In this document: positions 9,453-18,030 of the stretch, one piece after another
Numbering within the stretch: position 1 is the first letter of the stretch
Layout: the number at the start of each line of letters is the position of its first letter
Source: Kribbella flavida DSM 17836
GTDB taxonomy: Bacteria > Actinomycetota > Actinomycetes > Propionibacteriales > Kribbellaceae
Direction: 5' to 3'
DNA: 64,000 bases
Assembly (NCBI RefSeq): GCF_000024345.1
Contig: NC_013729.1
Span: 5,084,001 to 5,148,000 of the forward strand
The notes under the pieces: generated by a model
What the model was told of the DNA's origin: nothing
Database searches by the model: none
What the model saw: only the letters and a program-made list of their open reading frames with translations
Translations under genes and position numbers: made by a program

Positions 9453-9974
9453 TCAACTACTCCCCGTCGCCGGATCCGCGGCCTGGTCGTCGGCCATCAG
9501 ATCCTTCAGTCTCTTCAGCGCTTTCGCGGTCTGGCTCTTCACGGTGCCCTCGGTGCACTCCAGGATCCGGGCGCAGGTGGCCACGTCGAGATCCTGGAAG
9601 TACCGCAGCACCAGCACGGCACGCTGCCGCGGCGCCAGCTCCAGCAGGGCCCGGCGAACGGCCAGCAGGTCGGCCTGGTCGGTGGTCTCCGGCTGCCGCG
9701 GCTCGAACGTCTCGGCGGTCACCACCTCCGGGTGGCGGCCGGCCCGGCGACGTTCGTCCAGGAAGGCGTTGACCAGGATGCGGTGCGCGTACGGGCCGGC
9801 CCCTTCGTGCCGGATCCGGTGCCAGTGCACGTACACCCGGGTGCACGCGGTCTGGACCAGGTCCTCGGCGGTGTGTGCATCCCCCGCGGTGAGCAGCATC
9901 GCCGTTCGCATCAGCCGGGTCCGGTCCGCGAGCACGTACTCACGGAACTCGGCGTCTCGGTCACCCCCTCGCAT
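9453..9974 (-). CDS. SigE-family RNA polymerase sigma-70 factor (second copy)
   Basis: 173 residues from ATG 9974 (an in-frame ATG at 9992 is an alternative). Region 2 (EFREYVLADRTRLMRTAMLL, AEDLVQTACTRVYVHWHRI) and region 4 (LELAPRQRAVLVLRYFQDL, TVKSQTAKALKRL) align closely with the sigma factor at 5925-6434, so the two pairs look like paralogues. The start lies inside the 3' end of miaA (14-nt overlap), suggesting read-through coupling to that gene. Confidence 0.9.
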   Translation of the reverse strand: MRGGDRDAEFREYVLADRTRLMRTAMLLTAGDAHTAEDLVQTACTRVYVHWHRIRHEGAGPYAHRILVNAFLDERRRAGRHPEVVTAETFEPRQPETTDQADLLAVRRALLELAPRQRAVLVLRYFQDLDVATCARILECTEGTVKSQTAKALKRLKDLMADDQAADPATGSS

Positions 9975-10932
9975 CGGCACGCCCCGAACCATCCACCACG
10001 TCTACGCCGGCAGCGGGGGTTCGGTTGCCTCGCAGTACGCCGATTGCCTGGTCGACCAGGTCGGGCGCGTCGTAGCGCAGCCAGGTGATCCGTGGGTCCT
10101 TGCGGAACCACGAGTCCTGCCGCCGGGCGAACCGGCGGGTCGCCTGCGCGGTCTGCTCGCGCGCCTGCTGCTCGGTGAGCTCGCCGCGCAGCAACGCGAT
10201 CACCTGCGGGTAGCCGAGCGCGCGGTTCGCCGTCCGGCCGTCGAGCAGGCCCTGGCCGAGCAGTGCACGGACTTCGTCGACGAAGCCCTGCTCGAACATC
10301 CGGTCCACCCGGCGGCCGATCCGCTCGTCGAGCTCGGGGCGCGGCACGTCGAGTCCCAGCTGCACCGCGCCCGGGTAGACGTAGGTGTGGGCGGGCAGCG
10401 TCGCGGCGTACGGCGCCCCGGTGATCTCGACGACCTCGAGGGCGCGGACGATCCGGCGGCCGTTGCTCGGCAGTATCTGCGCGGCGGCCGGCGGGTCCAC
10501 CTCGGCCAGCCTCCGGTGCAGAGCGCCGGAGCCGTGCTCGGCCAGCTCGGCCTCCAGCCGCTCGCGCACGGCCGGGTCGGTGCCGGGGAACTCGAAGTCG
10601 TCGAGAATCGCCCGCACGTACAGCGCCGAGCCGCCGGCCAGCACCGGCACCACCTGACGGCGCAGGCAGTCGTCGATCGCGGACCGGGCCAGCTGCTGGA
10701 ACTCCGCCACCGTCGCGGTCGCGGTGACGTCCAGCACGTCCAGCAGGTGGTGCGGTACGCCGGCACGCTCGGCCGGGGTGATCTTCGCGGTGCCGATGTC
10801 CATCCCGCGGTAGACCTGGTACGCGTCGGCGTTCACCACCTCGCCGCCCAGCTCCTTGCACAGGGCAACGGACAGGTCGGACTTGCCCGCCGCGGTGGGA
10901 CCGACGACGGCGACGACGAGTGGTGCGGCCAT
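9961..10932 (-). CDS. miaA: tRNA dimethylallyltransferase
   Basis: Adds the isopentenyl group to A37 of tRNAs reading UNN codons; the product is the substrate of MiaB, encoded 2 kb away. 323 residues from ATG 10932: P-loop GPTAAGKSDLS near the N-terminus, DAYQVYRGMDIGTAK, the GGSALYVRA segment and the C-terminal RRFARRQDSWFRKD tRNA-binding motif. The open frame extends far upstream, but this is the standard family start. Confidence 0.97.
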   Translation of the reverse strand: MAAPLVVAVVGPTAAGKSDLSVALCKELGGEVVNADAYQVYRGMDIGTAKITPAERAGVPHHLLDVLDVTATATVAEFQQLARSAIDDCLRRQVVPVLAGGSALYVRAILDDFEFPGTDPAVRERLEAELAEHGSGALHRRLAEVDPPAAAQILPSNGRRIVRALEVVEITGAPYAATLPAHTYVYPGAVQLGLDVPRPELDERIGRRVDRMFEQGFVDEVRALLGQGLLDGRTANRALGYPQVIALLRGELTEQQAREQTAQATRRFARRQDSWFRKDPRITWLRYDAPDLVDQAIGVLRGNRTPAAGVDVVDGSGRADARG

Positions 10933-11006
10933 CGGTCCAGTGTGACAGTGTGGCCGCCCACCGTGACGGGCGGCGTGAAGTCTGGGACAAGAGCGCCGGA
11001 CGGGAC

Positions 11007-11035
11007 TTGTGGGAAGCCGGTGAGTTCGATAGGAA
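11007..11035 (+). promoter_or_regulatory. Candidate promoter for the SGGDVE repeat gene
   Basis: TTGTGG at 11007-11012, a 17-nt spacer and TAGGAA at 11030-11035, 90 nt upstream of the GTG at 11125. The spacing fits a housekeeping-type promoter, but both boxes deviate from consensus. Confidence 0.3.
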
Positions 11036-11124
11036 CGAGGGGCAGTGACGGCGGTCCGTACCGCGACGCATCGCGCTTCGGGGGGCCGGCAGCAGATCCG
11101 CACACGACTCGAGGGGACACCGCA

Positions 11125-11358
11125 GTGACGAATCAGTTCGAGGAAGAGACCGAGCAGGCCAAGGAAGCCCTGGACCTGGACGGCGGCTTCGACGCCGCCA
11201 AGCGCAGTGGCGGCGACGTGGAGCTGAAGAGCAGCGGCGGCGACGTCGAAAGCGGCGGGGACGTCGAGAGCGGTGGCGACGTCGAAAGCGGCGGGGACGT
11301 CGAGAGCGGTGGCGACGTCGAAAGCGGTGGCGACGTCGAGAGCGGCGGCGGCAACTGA
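11125..11358 (+). CDS. Small acidic protein made of SGGDVE hexapeptide repeats
   Basis: 77 residues from GTG 11125, with GAGGGG 8-9 nt upstream. The N-terminal third (TNQFEEETEQAKEALDLDGG) is probably helical. The rest is one SGGDVE unit, a LKS break, six uninterrupted SGGDVE units (11233-11340) and SGGGN. The DNA repeat is 18 bp with synonymous changes that alternate in a 36-bp pattern. Val at every sixth residue flanked by Gly is compatible with a left-handed beta-helix turn, but a disordered polymer is equally possible. No function recognised. It lies between the divergent miaA and the MT0933-like gene. Confidence 0.65.
   Translation: MTNQFEEETEQAKEALDLDGGFDAAKRSGGDVELKSSGGDVESGGDVESGGDVESGGDVESGGDVESGGDVESGGGN
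11233..11340 (+). repeat. Six tandem 18-bp repeats (SGGDVE-coding)
   Basis: Six back-to-back copies of AGCGGYGGSGACGTCGAR without insertions or frame changes. The copies alternate between GGGGAC/GAG and GGCGAC/GAA forms, pointing to duplication of a two-unit 36-bp block. A seventh, diverged unit lies at 11206-11223. Confidence 0.9.
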
Positions 11359-11447
11359 GAAGTCCCACACCCGGGGCCCCAATGGTGCGAAGATCACCGC
11401 TAGCTGTCTGTCAGTAGTTCACTACGCTAGGAATGGGAGCCCCCGCG

Positions 11448-11690
11448 ATGGGCATCTTCGACAAGTTCAAGGGCAAGGCCGAGGGCCTGAAGGACAAGGC
11501 CACCGACCTGGTCGACCAGCACGGCGACAAGGTCGGCGGCGGTCTGGACAAGGCCGGCGACTTCGTTGACGACAAGACCGGCGGCAAGCACGGCGACAAG
11601 ATCGACCGGGGCGTCGGCGTCGCCAAGGACCGGCTCGACGGCCTGGACGGCCAGGACGACGACATCGCCAACGGCCCGAAGCCGGCCTGA
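11448..11690 (+). CDS. MT0933-like small antitoxin-family protein
   Basis: 80 residues from ATG 11448 (GGGAG 8 nt upstream; an ATG at 11433 is also in frame). The sequence is a run of Lys/Asp/Gly amphipathic repeats: MGIFDKFKGKAEGLKDKA, then HGDKVGGGLDKAGDFVDDKTGGKHGDK. This matches the MT0933/Rv0909-type family annotated as antitoxin. No toxin gene is adjacent, so a toxin-antitoxin role is doubtful here; many such proteins are orphan genes in actinobacteria. A strong terminator follows. Confidence 0.75.
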   Translation: MGIFDKFKGKAEGLKDKATDLVDQHGDKVGGGLDKAGDFVDDKTGGKHGDKIDRGVGVAKDRLDGLDGQDDDIANGPKPA

Positions 11691-11702
11691 GTCCCGCAGC
11701 AC

Positions 11703-11735
11703 CCGAAGGGCCGCAGGCTTCCTGCGGCCCTTCGG
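11703..11735 (+). terminator. Intrinsic hairpin terminator
   Basis: A perfect 15-bp stem (CCGAAGGGCCGCAGG with its complement at 11721-11735) and a 3-nt loop, 12 nt after the stop of the MT0933-like gene. Confidence 0.85.
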
Positions 11736-11787
11736 CGCGTCCGGACCGGGAGCGGTCCTCGGGGCGGCCCGGTCTAGGGTTTCGGTC

Positions 11788-12243
11788 GTGGATCGATTCC
11801 AGCTGGTTCCGGCGGCGTACGTGGTCCTTCGGCGCGGCGACGAGGTACTGATGATGCTGCGTGCGAACACCGGCTACCTGGACGGGTACTGGGCCGTGCC
11901 GGCCGGGCACGTCGAGCGAGGCGAGTCCGTGCTCGCGGCGGCCCGGCGCGAGGTCCGCGAAGAGGTCGGCGTGGAGATTGACCCGGCCCACCTGGTCCCG
12001 CTGACCGCGATGCACCGCACCGGCGGCAACGGCGATCCGATCGACGAGCGGGTCGACTTCTTCTTCGCCACCACCCGCTGGACCGGCGAACCGCACCTGC
12101 TGGAGCCGGACAAGGCCGCCGGTCTCGACTGGTTCCCGCTCGACCGGCTGCCCGACCCGGTCGTCCCGCACGAAGCGCGCGTGCTCGCCGCCCTGCGCGA
12201 CGGCCGGCTGCCCGCCGTGCTCGCCCAGGGCTTCACCGACTGA
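11788..12243 (+). CDS. NUDIX hydrolase
   Basis: 151 residues from GTG 11788. The Nudix box is complete: GHVERGESVLAAARREVREEVGV, reading G-x5-E-x7-REVxEExGV, so it should hydrolyse a nucleoside-diphosphate-linked substrate; which one cannot be told. The preceding sequence carries TAGGGT ending 7 nt before the GTG and no Shine-Dalgarno, consistent with leaderless initiation. The ORF is open much further upstream, but that part only reads through the previous gene and terminator. Confidence 0.9.
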   Translation: MDRFQLVPAAYVVLRRGDEVLMMLRANTGYLDGYWAVPAGHVERGESVLAAARREVREEVGVEIDPAHLVPLTAMHRTGGNGDPIDERVDFFFATTRWTGEPHLLEPDKAAGLDWFPLDRLPDPVVPHEARVLAALRDGRLPAVLAQGFTD

Positions 12244-12348
12244 GCTCCGGCCCCGCGCGGCCGCCGGGCGAGCGTCGTACGGCGTTCCTGATGCCGGGGG
12301 CAACCACCTCGACAGTTCCTGCCTCGTCAGCGAACGCGTGGAGGCACC

Positions 12349-13008
12349 CTAGAGCAGCGAGCGGATGAGCTGGTCCTGCGCCGGGAGCAGGGCCAGCTCC
12401 TCGGCGGTCAGCGTCGTGTTGCGGCCGCGCTCGGCCAGCGCGGCCGGCAGCTGCGGGGTGGGATCGATCGAGTGGGCCAGGTAGCTGCGCAGCGCCTCGC
12501 GCAGCAGCGGCGAGATCTCGGCGTACGCCGGATCGAGGGCGACCTGGGCGAAGATGATCGCGGTCATCGCCACGTCGTATGCCGCGGGACCTTCCGTCGC
12601 GTTGCACCAGTCGATCACGACCGGGCCGTCGGAAGTCAGGATGACGTTCTCGGGATGCAGGTCGCCGTGCACGACGACCAGACCCTTTGTGCCGCTGGGC
12701 GCGGGGATCGCCTGCAGCCGGCGGTGCAGATCGGCGTGCAGCTCACCGAGCTCGGCCGGTGCGAGCCTTCCGGTGACAGCGGCCTCGGCGAGGGTGGGAC
12801 CGGTCAGGCGCTGGATCACCAGATCCGCACCGTCCACCTGCCGAACCGCGGGCACCGGGTAGTCGTACTTGCCGACCCACCGCATGTACTCCGCCTCGTC
12901 GCCGACCGGGTGCCCGTTGCGGTACCGGCGCAGCACCCAGTCGTCGTCGAGCGCGTAGACGTCCGCGTCCCGGCCCGAGGCGAACGGCTCCGCCCCGGGC
13001 GGCAGCAT
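12349..13008 (-). CDS. Aminoglycoside phosphotransferase-family kinase
   Basis: 219 residues with the small-molecule kinase fold: VVHGDLHPENVIL (catalytic HGD at 114-116) and VIDWCNATEG, the metal-binding Asp. It is shorter than typical APH enzymes and starts directly at the nucleotide-binding lobe (RDADVYALDDDWVLRRYR). Its ATG overlaps the miaB stop by ATGA, so it is the second gene of a miaB operon. The substrate is unknown; resistance should not be assumed. Confidence 0.85.
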   Translation of the reverse strand: MLPPGAEPFASGRDADVYALDDDWVLRRYRNGHPVGDEAEYMRWVGKYDYPVPAVRQVDGADLVIQRLTGPTLAEAAVTGRLAPAELGELHADLHRRLQAIPAPSGTKGLVVVHGDLHPENVILTSDGPVVIDWCNATEGPAAYDVAMTAIIFAQVALDPAYAEISPLLREALRSYLAHSIDPTPQLPAALAERGRNTTLTAEELALLPAQDQLIRSLL

Positions 13009-14489
13009 CAGTTGACCTGGCAGGCGCTCGCGACCGGCGCCAGCGGGGCCGGCTTGCCGATCACGGGCATGCCGAGCATCACGCCGGGCGCAGCCGACGA
13101 GGACGGCGCGTCCTGCGCCCGCTCCCAGGCGTCGCCCGCCCGCGTACGGCGTACTGATCCGAACACGTCGGCGACCAGGTGGTGCGGTGCGCCGTAGGTG
13201 ACCTCGACGGTCGCCAGGTCACCGGGCCGCGGCGGCTCGACCCCCTCGGGCAGCGCGAAGTGGACCAGCCGGTTGTCGCGGGCCCGGCCGGACAGCCGGT
13301 GGGTGGCGGCGTCCTTGCGCCCCTCGCCCTCGGCCACCAGCACCTCGAGCGAGCGGCCGACGATCGCCTTGTTCTCGCTCCAGGCCATCTCGTCCTGCAG
13401 CGCGACGAGCCGCTCGTACCGCTCCTGGACCACCTCGCGCGGCACCTGGTCCTCCATCGACTCGGCCGGCGTCCCGGGGCGCTTCGAGTACTGGAAGGTG
13501 AACGCGCCGGCGAACCGGGCCTGCCGGACCACGTCGAGCGTGCCCTGGAAGTCCTGCTCGGTCTCGCCGGGGAAGCCGACGATGATGTCGGTGGTGATCG
13601 CGGCGTCCGGCATCGCCGCGCGCACGTCGGAGATGATCTTCAGGTAGCGGTCGCGGCGGTAGGACCGGCGCATCGTCTTCAGGATCCGGTCCGAGCCCGA
13701 CTGCAGCGGCATGTGCAGCGAGGGCATCACGTTCGGCGTCTCGGCCATCGCCTCGATCACGTCGGCGGTGAAGTCGCGCGGGTGCGGCGAGGTGAACCGG
13801 ACCCGCTCCAGCCCGTCGATCTCACCGCAGGCCCGGAGCAGCTTCGAGAACGCGTACCGGTCGCCGAACTCGACACCGTAGGAGTTCACGTTCTGGCCGA
13901 GCAGGGTGACCTCGAGCACGCCCTCGGCGACCAGCGCCTGGACCTCGGCGAGCACGTCGCCCGGCCGGCGGTCCTTCTCCCGGCCGCGCAGCGCCGGCAC
14001 GATGCAGAACGTGCAGGTGTTGTTGCAGCCGACGCTGACCGACACCCAGGCCGAGTACGCCGACTCACGGCGGGCCGGCAGCGTGGACGGGAAGACGTCG
14101 AGCGATTCCAGGATCTCGACCTGGGACTCCTGCTCGATCCGGGCCCGCTCCAGCAGCACCGGCAGCGCGCCGATGTTGTGGGTGCCGAAGACGACGTCCA
14201 CCCAGGGCGCCTTCTGGGTGATGGTGGCCTTGTCCTTCTGCGCCAGGCAGCCGCCGACGGCGATCTGCAGGCCCGGCTTCTTCGCCTTCACCGGCGCCAG
14301 GTGGCCGAGGTTGCCGTACAGCTTGTTGTCGGCGTTCTCGCGGACCGCGCAGGTGTTGAAGACGACCACGTCGGCCTGGTCACCCTCGGGCGCGCGGACG
14401 TAGCCGGCGTCCTCCAGCAGGCCCCGCAGGCGCTCGGAGTCGTGGACGTTCATCTGACACCCGTAGGTGCGGACCTCGTATGTACGCAT
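13008..14489 (-). CDS. miaB: tRNA-2-methylthio-N6-dimethylallyladenosine synthase
   Basis: Radical-SAM methylthiotransferase acting on i6A37 made by MiaA. 493 residues from ATG 14489 (an in-frame TTG lies 12 nt upstream). The N-terminal UPF0004 cluster cysteines are C11, C47 and C81; the radical-SAM cluster is CNNTCTFC at 155-162. A TRAM domain follows (VGRSLEVLVAEGEGRKDA). The last 60 residues form a low-complexity Ala/Pro extension. Confidence 0.97.
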   Translation of the reverse strand: MRTYEVRTYGCQMNVHDSERLRGLLEDAGYVRAPEGDQADVVVFNTCAVRENADNKLYGNLGHLAPVKAKKPGLQIAVGGCLAQKDKATITQKAPWVDVVFGTHNIGALPVLLERARIEQESQVEILESLDVFPSTLPARRESAYSAWVSVSVGCNNTCTFCIVPALRGREKDRRPGDVLAEVQALVAEGVLEVTLLGQNVNSYGVEFGDRYAFSKLLRACGEIDGLERVRFTSPHPRDFTADVIEAMAETPNVMPSLHMPLQSGSDRILKTMRRSYRRDRYLKIISDVRAAMPDAAITTDIIVGFPGETEQDFQGTLDVVRQARFAGAFTFQYSKRPGTPAESMEDQVPREVVQERYERLVALQDEMAWSENKAIVGRSLEVLVAEGEGRKDAATHRLSGRARDNRLVHFALPEGVEPPRPGDLATVEVTYGAPHHLVADVFGSVRRTRAGDAWERAQDAPSSSAAPGVMLGMPVIGKPAPLAPVASACQVN

Positions 14490-14584
14490 AACAGCCACCA
14501 AGAGTACGTCCGCGGGTGGACTTTTCCCTACCTGGGGCGGGGGGACTGCGACCCCTGACCCTGACGCACACGGGCGGAATAGTG

Positions 14585-16141
14585 ATGGGTATGAACAGTT
14601 CTCGCCGTTCCTTCCTCGCCCGGACCGCCGTCGGAGCCGCCGCCGTGGTGGCGGGCGGCACCTTCACCTCCTCCCCCGCCGTCGCGCTGGTCAAGCCGCT
14701 CGCGGACGCCGGGACCACCCGGATGACCGCACTCACCCACGTCACCGTGATCGACGTCGCCACCGGCCGCCGGTCGCGCAACCAGACGGTGCTCATCCGT
14801 GCCGACCGGATCGTCGCCGTCGGCCGCGGCCTGCCGGTGCCGCACGGCGCCACCGAGCTCGACCTGACCGGCAAGTTCGTCATCCCCGGGCTGGCCGACA
14901 TGCATGTGCACAGCCTCGGCAGCGAGCGCGTCTCGCCACCGCTCTACCTGGCCAACGGACTGACCACCGTGCGGGAGATGGCCGGGGCCGACCCGCTGGT
15001 CTACGACTGGCGGGACCGGATCGACGCCGGCACCCTGCTCGGCCCGCGGATGGTGGTCGGCAGCCAGATCATCGACGGCGACCCGACCCTGTGGGACCCG
15101 GACCTGCTGCGGGTGCTGGTGGTGAACGACGAGGCCGGCGCGCGGGCCGCCGTACGACAGGTCAAGGCGGAGGGCGCCGACTTCGTCAAGGTGTACTCGC
15201 GGCTCAGCCCCACGGCGTACCGGGCGATTCTCGACGAGGCGCGGCGGCAGGGGCTCACCGTGCACGGCCACGGACCGGACCAGGTCCCGGTCGAGCAGGT
15301 CAGCGCCGCCGGCCAGCGCAGCATCGAGCACCTGCACGCGCTCGCGCTGTCCGTCTCCAGCCGCGAGGCCGAGGTACGCCGGCTGCAGCGGGCGATCTCG
15401 ATCTCGACCGGGGACTACAACGGCTGGTTCCGCCAGATGCACCCGATCGAGTGGATTGCGGCGAACAGCTTCAGCCGGGCACGTGCTGCGCAGGTCTTCG
15501 GCACCCTGCGCCGCCACCGGACCCGTGTCACGCCGACCCTCACCATGCACCGGGTACTCGACATGCCGGACCACACCACCTTCGACCCCGCCACCCGCAA
15601 GTACCTGAGCGCCGATGCCGTCGGCACCTACGAGTACGCGATCGAGCACCTCTACAAGGCCAACCGGCCCGCCGAGGAGATCGCCCGGCAGCGCCAGCTG
15701 TGGGCCTACCGGCAGCGCTTCGTCCGCGAGCTGTTCGCCCACGACGTGCCGATCCTGGCCGGCACCGACACCGGTACGCCGTACATGGTGCCGGGCTTCG
15801 CGCTGCACGACGAGCTCGAACTGCTGGTCGCCGCCGGCGCCACCCCACGCCAGGCCCTGTACGCCGCGACGGTGGAACCGGCCCGGTTCCTCGGCCTGGG
15901 CGAGGACCTGGGCTCGGTGGCACCGCGTAAGGTCGCGGACCTGGTCGTCCTGGACGCCGACCCGCTGACCGACATCGCCAACACGCGGCGGATCCACTCC
16001 GTGGTGACCCGCGGCCGGGTGATCTCGCCCACAGCGCGGCGGCGGATGCTCGCCGACGTGGAGGCAGCCGTCCAGCAGGCACCCGCGGCACCGGCCCTGG
16101 CTGCGGGTGGTTGCTGCGGAACGAGGCGCCCCGGACACTGA
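14585..16141 (+). CDS. Tat-exported amidohydrolase-family protein
   Basis: 518 residues from ATG 14585 (an ATG two codons later is an alternative). The N-terminus has a twin-arginine signal SRRSFLARTAVGAAAVVAGG. The amidohydrolase fold is indicated by GKFVIPGLADMHVHSLG (metal HxH), LTVHGHG, the His in RSIEHLHALA, AGTDTGTPYMVPG (metal Asp) and the closing KVADLVVLDADPL segment. This resembles imidazolonepropionase/prolidase-type enzymes; the substrate is unknown. It is divergent from miaB and ends with a Cys-containing tail (GGCCGTRRPGH). Confidence 0.88.
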   Translation: MGMNSSRRSFLARTAVGAAAVVAGGTFTSSPAVALVKPLADAGTTRMTALTHVTVIDVATGRRSRNQTVLIRADRIVAVGRGLPVPHGATELDLTGKFVIPGLADMHVHSLGSERVSPPLYLANGLTTVREMAGADPLVYDWRDRIDAGTLLGPRMVVGSQIIDGDPTLWDPDLLRVLVVNDEAGARAAVRQVKAEGADFVKVYSRLSPTAYRAILDEARRQGLTVHGHGPDQVPVEQVSAAGQRSIEHLHALALSVSSREAEVRRLQRAISISTGDYNGWFRQMHPIEWIAANSFSRARAAQVFGTLRRHRTRVTPTLTMHRVLDMPDHTTFDPATRKYLSADAVGTYEYAIEHLYKANRPAEEIARQRQLWAYRQRFVRELFAHDVPILAGTDTGTPYMVPGFALHDELELLVAAGATPRQALYAATVEPARFLGLGEDLGSVAPRKVADLVVLDADPLTDIANTRRIHSVVTRGRVISPTARRRMLADVEAAVQQAPAAPALAAGGCCGTRRPGH

Positions 16142-16264
16142 CGGACGCTCCGCGCGCGGGCTGTGATCGAACGGTCACAGTCCGCGGGTCAGTGTCGCAG
16201 ATCGTTACCACGGTGGAACCAGGGGGCCGTGCGAGGCAGCCCCCGGCTCCGCTAGGTTCACGCC

Positions 16265-17041
16265 ATGAGCGATTCCGGCACCTCGACGAACACCGTTCCG
16301 GTGAAGACCGGCCTGGTCGCCCTGACGGGCGTGAACAAACACTTCGGTGACCTGCACGTGCTGAAGGACATCAACCTGTCCATCGGCCAGGGCGAGGTCG
16401 TCGTGGTGATCGGTCCGTCCGGGTCCGGCAAGTCGACGTTGTGCCGCGCGATCAACCGGCTGGAGCCGATCGACTCGGGCACCATCCTGCTGGACGGCCA
16501 GCCGCTGCCCAGCGAGGGCAAGGCGCTGGCCCGGCTGCGGGCCGACGTCGGCATGGTGTTCCAGTCGTTCAACCTGTTCGCCCACAAGACGATCCTGCAG
16601 AACGTCACCCTCGGCCCGTGCAAGGTCCGCAAGACCGACCCCAAGGTCGCCGAGAAGCGCGCGATGGAGCTGCTGGAGCGGGTCGGCGTGGCGAACCAGG
16701 CCTCGAAGTACCCGGCGCAGCTGTCCGGCGGCCAGCAGCAGCGGGTCGCGATCGCGCGGGCGCTGGCGATGGACCCCAAGGTCCTCCTGTTCGACGAGCC
16801 GACCTCGGCGCTCGACCCGGAGATGATCCAGGAAGTGCTGGAGGTCATGATCGACCTGGCCCGGCAGAACATGACGATGGTCGTGGTCACCCACGAGATG
16901 GGCTTCGCGCGGAGCGCGGCCAACCGGGTGGTGTTCATGGCCGAAGGGGAGATCGTCGAAGAGTCCGACCCGGAGACCTTCTTCACCAACCCGTCGTCCC
17001 AGCGCGCCCAGGACTTCCTCGGGAAGATCCTGAAGCACTAG
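16265..17041 (+). CDS. gluA: Glutamate-type ABC transporter ATP-binding protein
   Basis: 258 residues; the ATPase of a polar amino acid importer. Walker A GPSGSGKST at 50-58, Q-loop VFQSFNLF, signature LSGGQQQ, Walker B VLLFDEPTSALDPE and the H-loop VVTHEMGFA are all present. Followed by binding protein and two permeases in the order of corynebacterial gluABCD. TAGGTT ends 6 nt before the ATG and there is no Shine-Dalgarno, pointing to a leaderless operon mRNA. Confidence 0.93.
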   Translation: MSDSGTSTNTVPVKTGLVALTGVNKHFGDLHVLKDINLSIGQGEVVVVIGPSGSGKSTLCRAINRLEPIDSGTILLDGQPLPSEGKALARLRADVGMVFQSFNLFAHKTILQNVTLGPCKVRKTDPKVAEKRAMELLERVGVANQASKYPAQLSGGQQQRVAIARALAMDPKVLLFDEPTSALDPEMIQEVLEVMIDLARQNMTMVVVTHEMGFARSAANRVVFMAEGEIVEESDPETFFTNPSSQRAQDFLGKILKH

Positions 17042-17100
17042 ACGCCCCGCCGGCTCCTCAGCCGGTTGTTACCGCACCAAACACACGAAGGGGATCCCCA

Positions 17101-18024
17101 ATGAGAATGCGCAACCTCGTCGCCACTCTCGGCGTCGCGGCGCTCGCGCTGACCGTCGGTGCCTGTGGCAAGGACGGCGAGCCCGCTGCCGGCGGCGGTG
17201 GCGGCAGCACCACCGGCGACTGCGGCGAGCTGCACAAGTTCGACGTCGCCACCGGCGTCGACGTGCCCGGCAGCGCGACCTTCGCCAAGATCAAGGCCCG
17301 CGGCAACGCCGTCGTCGGCGTCAAGGCCGACCAGCCGAACCTGGGCTACAAGGACGCCAACGGCAAGCGCTGCGGCTTCGACATCGAGATCGCCCGGATG
17401 GTGTCGGCCCAGCTCGGCTTCGACCCGGAGAAGATCGAGTACAAGGAGATCCCGTCGGCGAACCGCGAGACCGCGATCGCCGGGGGTGAGATCGACTACT
17501 ACGTCGGTACCTACTCGATCACCGACAAGCGCAAGAAGCTGGTCTCGTTCGCCGGTCCGTACTTCATCGCCGGCCAGGACCTGCTGGTCCGCAAGGACGA
17601 CACCTCGATGGACGCCGGCAAGGACGGCCTGAAGGGCAAGAAGGTCTGCTCGGCGACCGGCTCGACCCCGATCCAGAAGGTCAAGGACGAGGGCCTGACC
17701 GAGCCGAACAACATCTCCGAGTTCAAGACCTACTCGGAGTGCGTCTCCCAGCTGCTGGACAACAAGACCGACGCGGTCACCACCGACGACGCGATTCTCA
17801 AGGGCTACGCGGCCAACGCGCCCGACGAGCTGCGCGTGGTCGGCAAGCCGTTCAGCACCGAGAAGTACGGCATCGGTCTGCCGCTGGCCGACAAGGCGCT
17901 GCGGGACAAGGTGAACGCCGGCCTGGAGGCCTCCTTCACCGACGGCACCTGGAAGGCCGTGTACGACGAGACGCTCGGCAAGTCCGGCTCGGCCGGCACG
18001 CCGCCGCAGCTCGAGAAGTACTGA
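17101..18024 (+). CDS. gluB: Glutamate-type ABC transporter substrate-binding lipoprotein
   Basis: 307 residues from ATG 17101, preceded by AAGGGG. Lipoprotein signal with lipobox LTVGAC, then a Gly-rich linker and an SBP family 3 domain (FDIEIARMVSAQLGF, FAGPYFIAGQDLLV, a Cys pair in KVCSATGSTP and YSECVSQLL). Binds glutamate or a related polar amino acid outside the membrane. It is separated from gluC by a large hairpin. Confidence 0.93.
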   Translation: MRMRNLVATLGVAALALTVGACGKDGEPAAGGGGGSTTGDCGELHKFDVATGVDVPGSATFAKIKARGNAVVGVKADQPNLGYKDANGKRCGFDIEIARMVSAQLGFDPEKIEYKEIPSANRETAIAGGEIDYYVGTYSITDKRKKLVSFAGPYFIAGQDLLVRKDDTSMDAGKDGLKGKKVCSATGSTPIQKVKDEGLTEPNNISEFKTYSECVSQLLDNKTDAVTTDDAILKGYAANAPDELRVVGKPFSTEKYGIGLPLADKALRDKVNAGLEASFTDGTWKAVYDETLGKSGSAGTPPQLEKY

Positions 18025-18030
18025 TCCACC

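Noticed and set aside
11206..11340. Regular 18-bp repeats that could suggest a CRISPR array
   Set aside because: There are no spacers; units are directly contiguous, keep one reading frame and encode SGGDVE.
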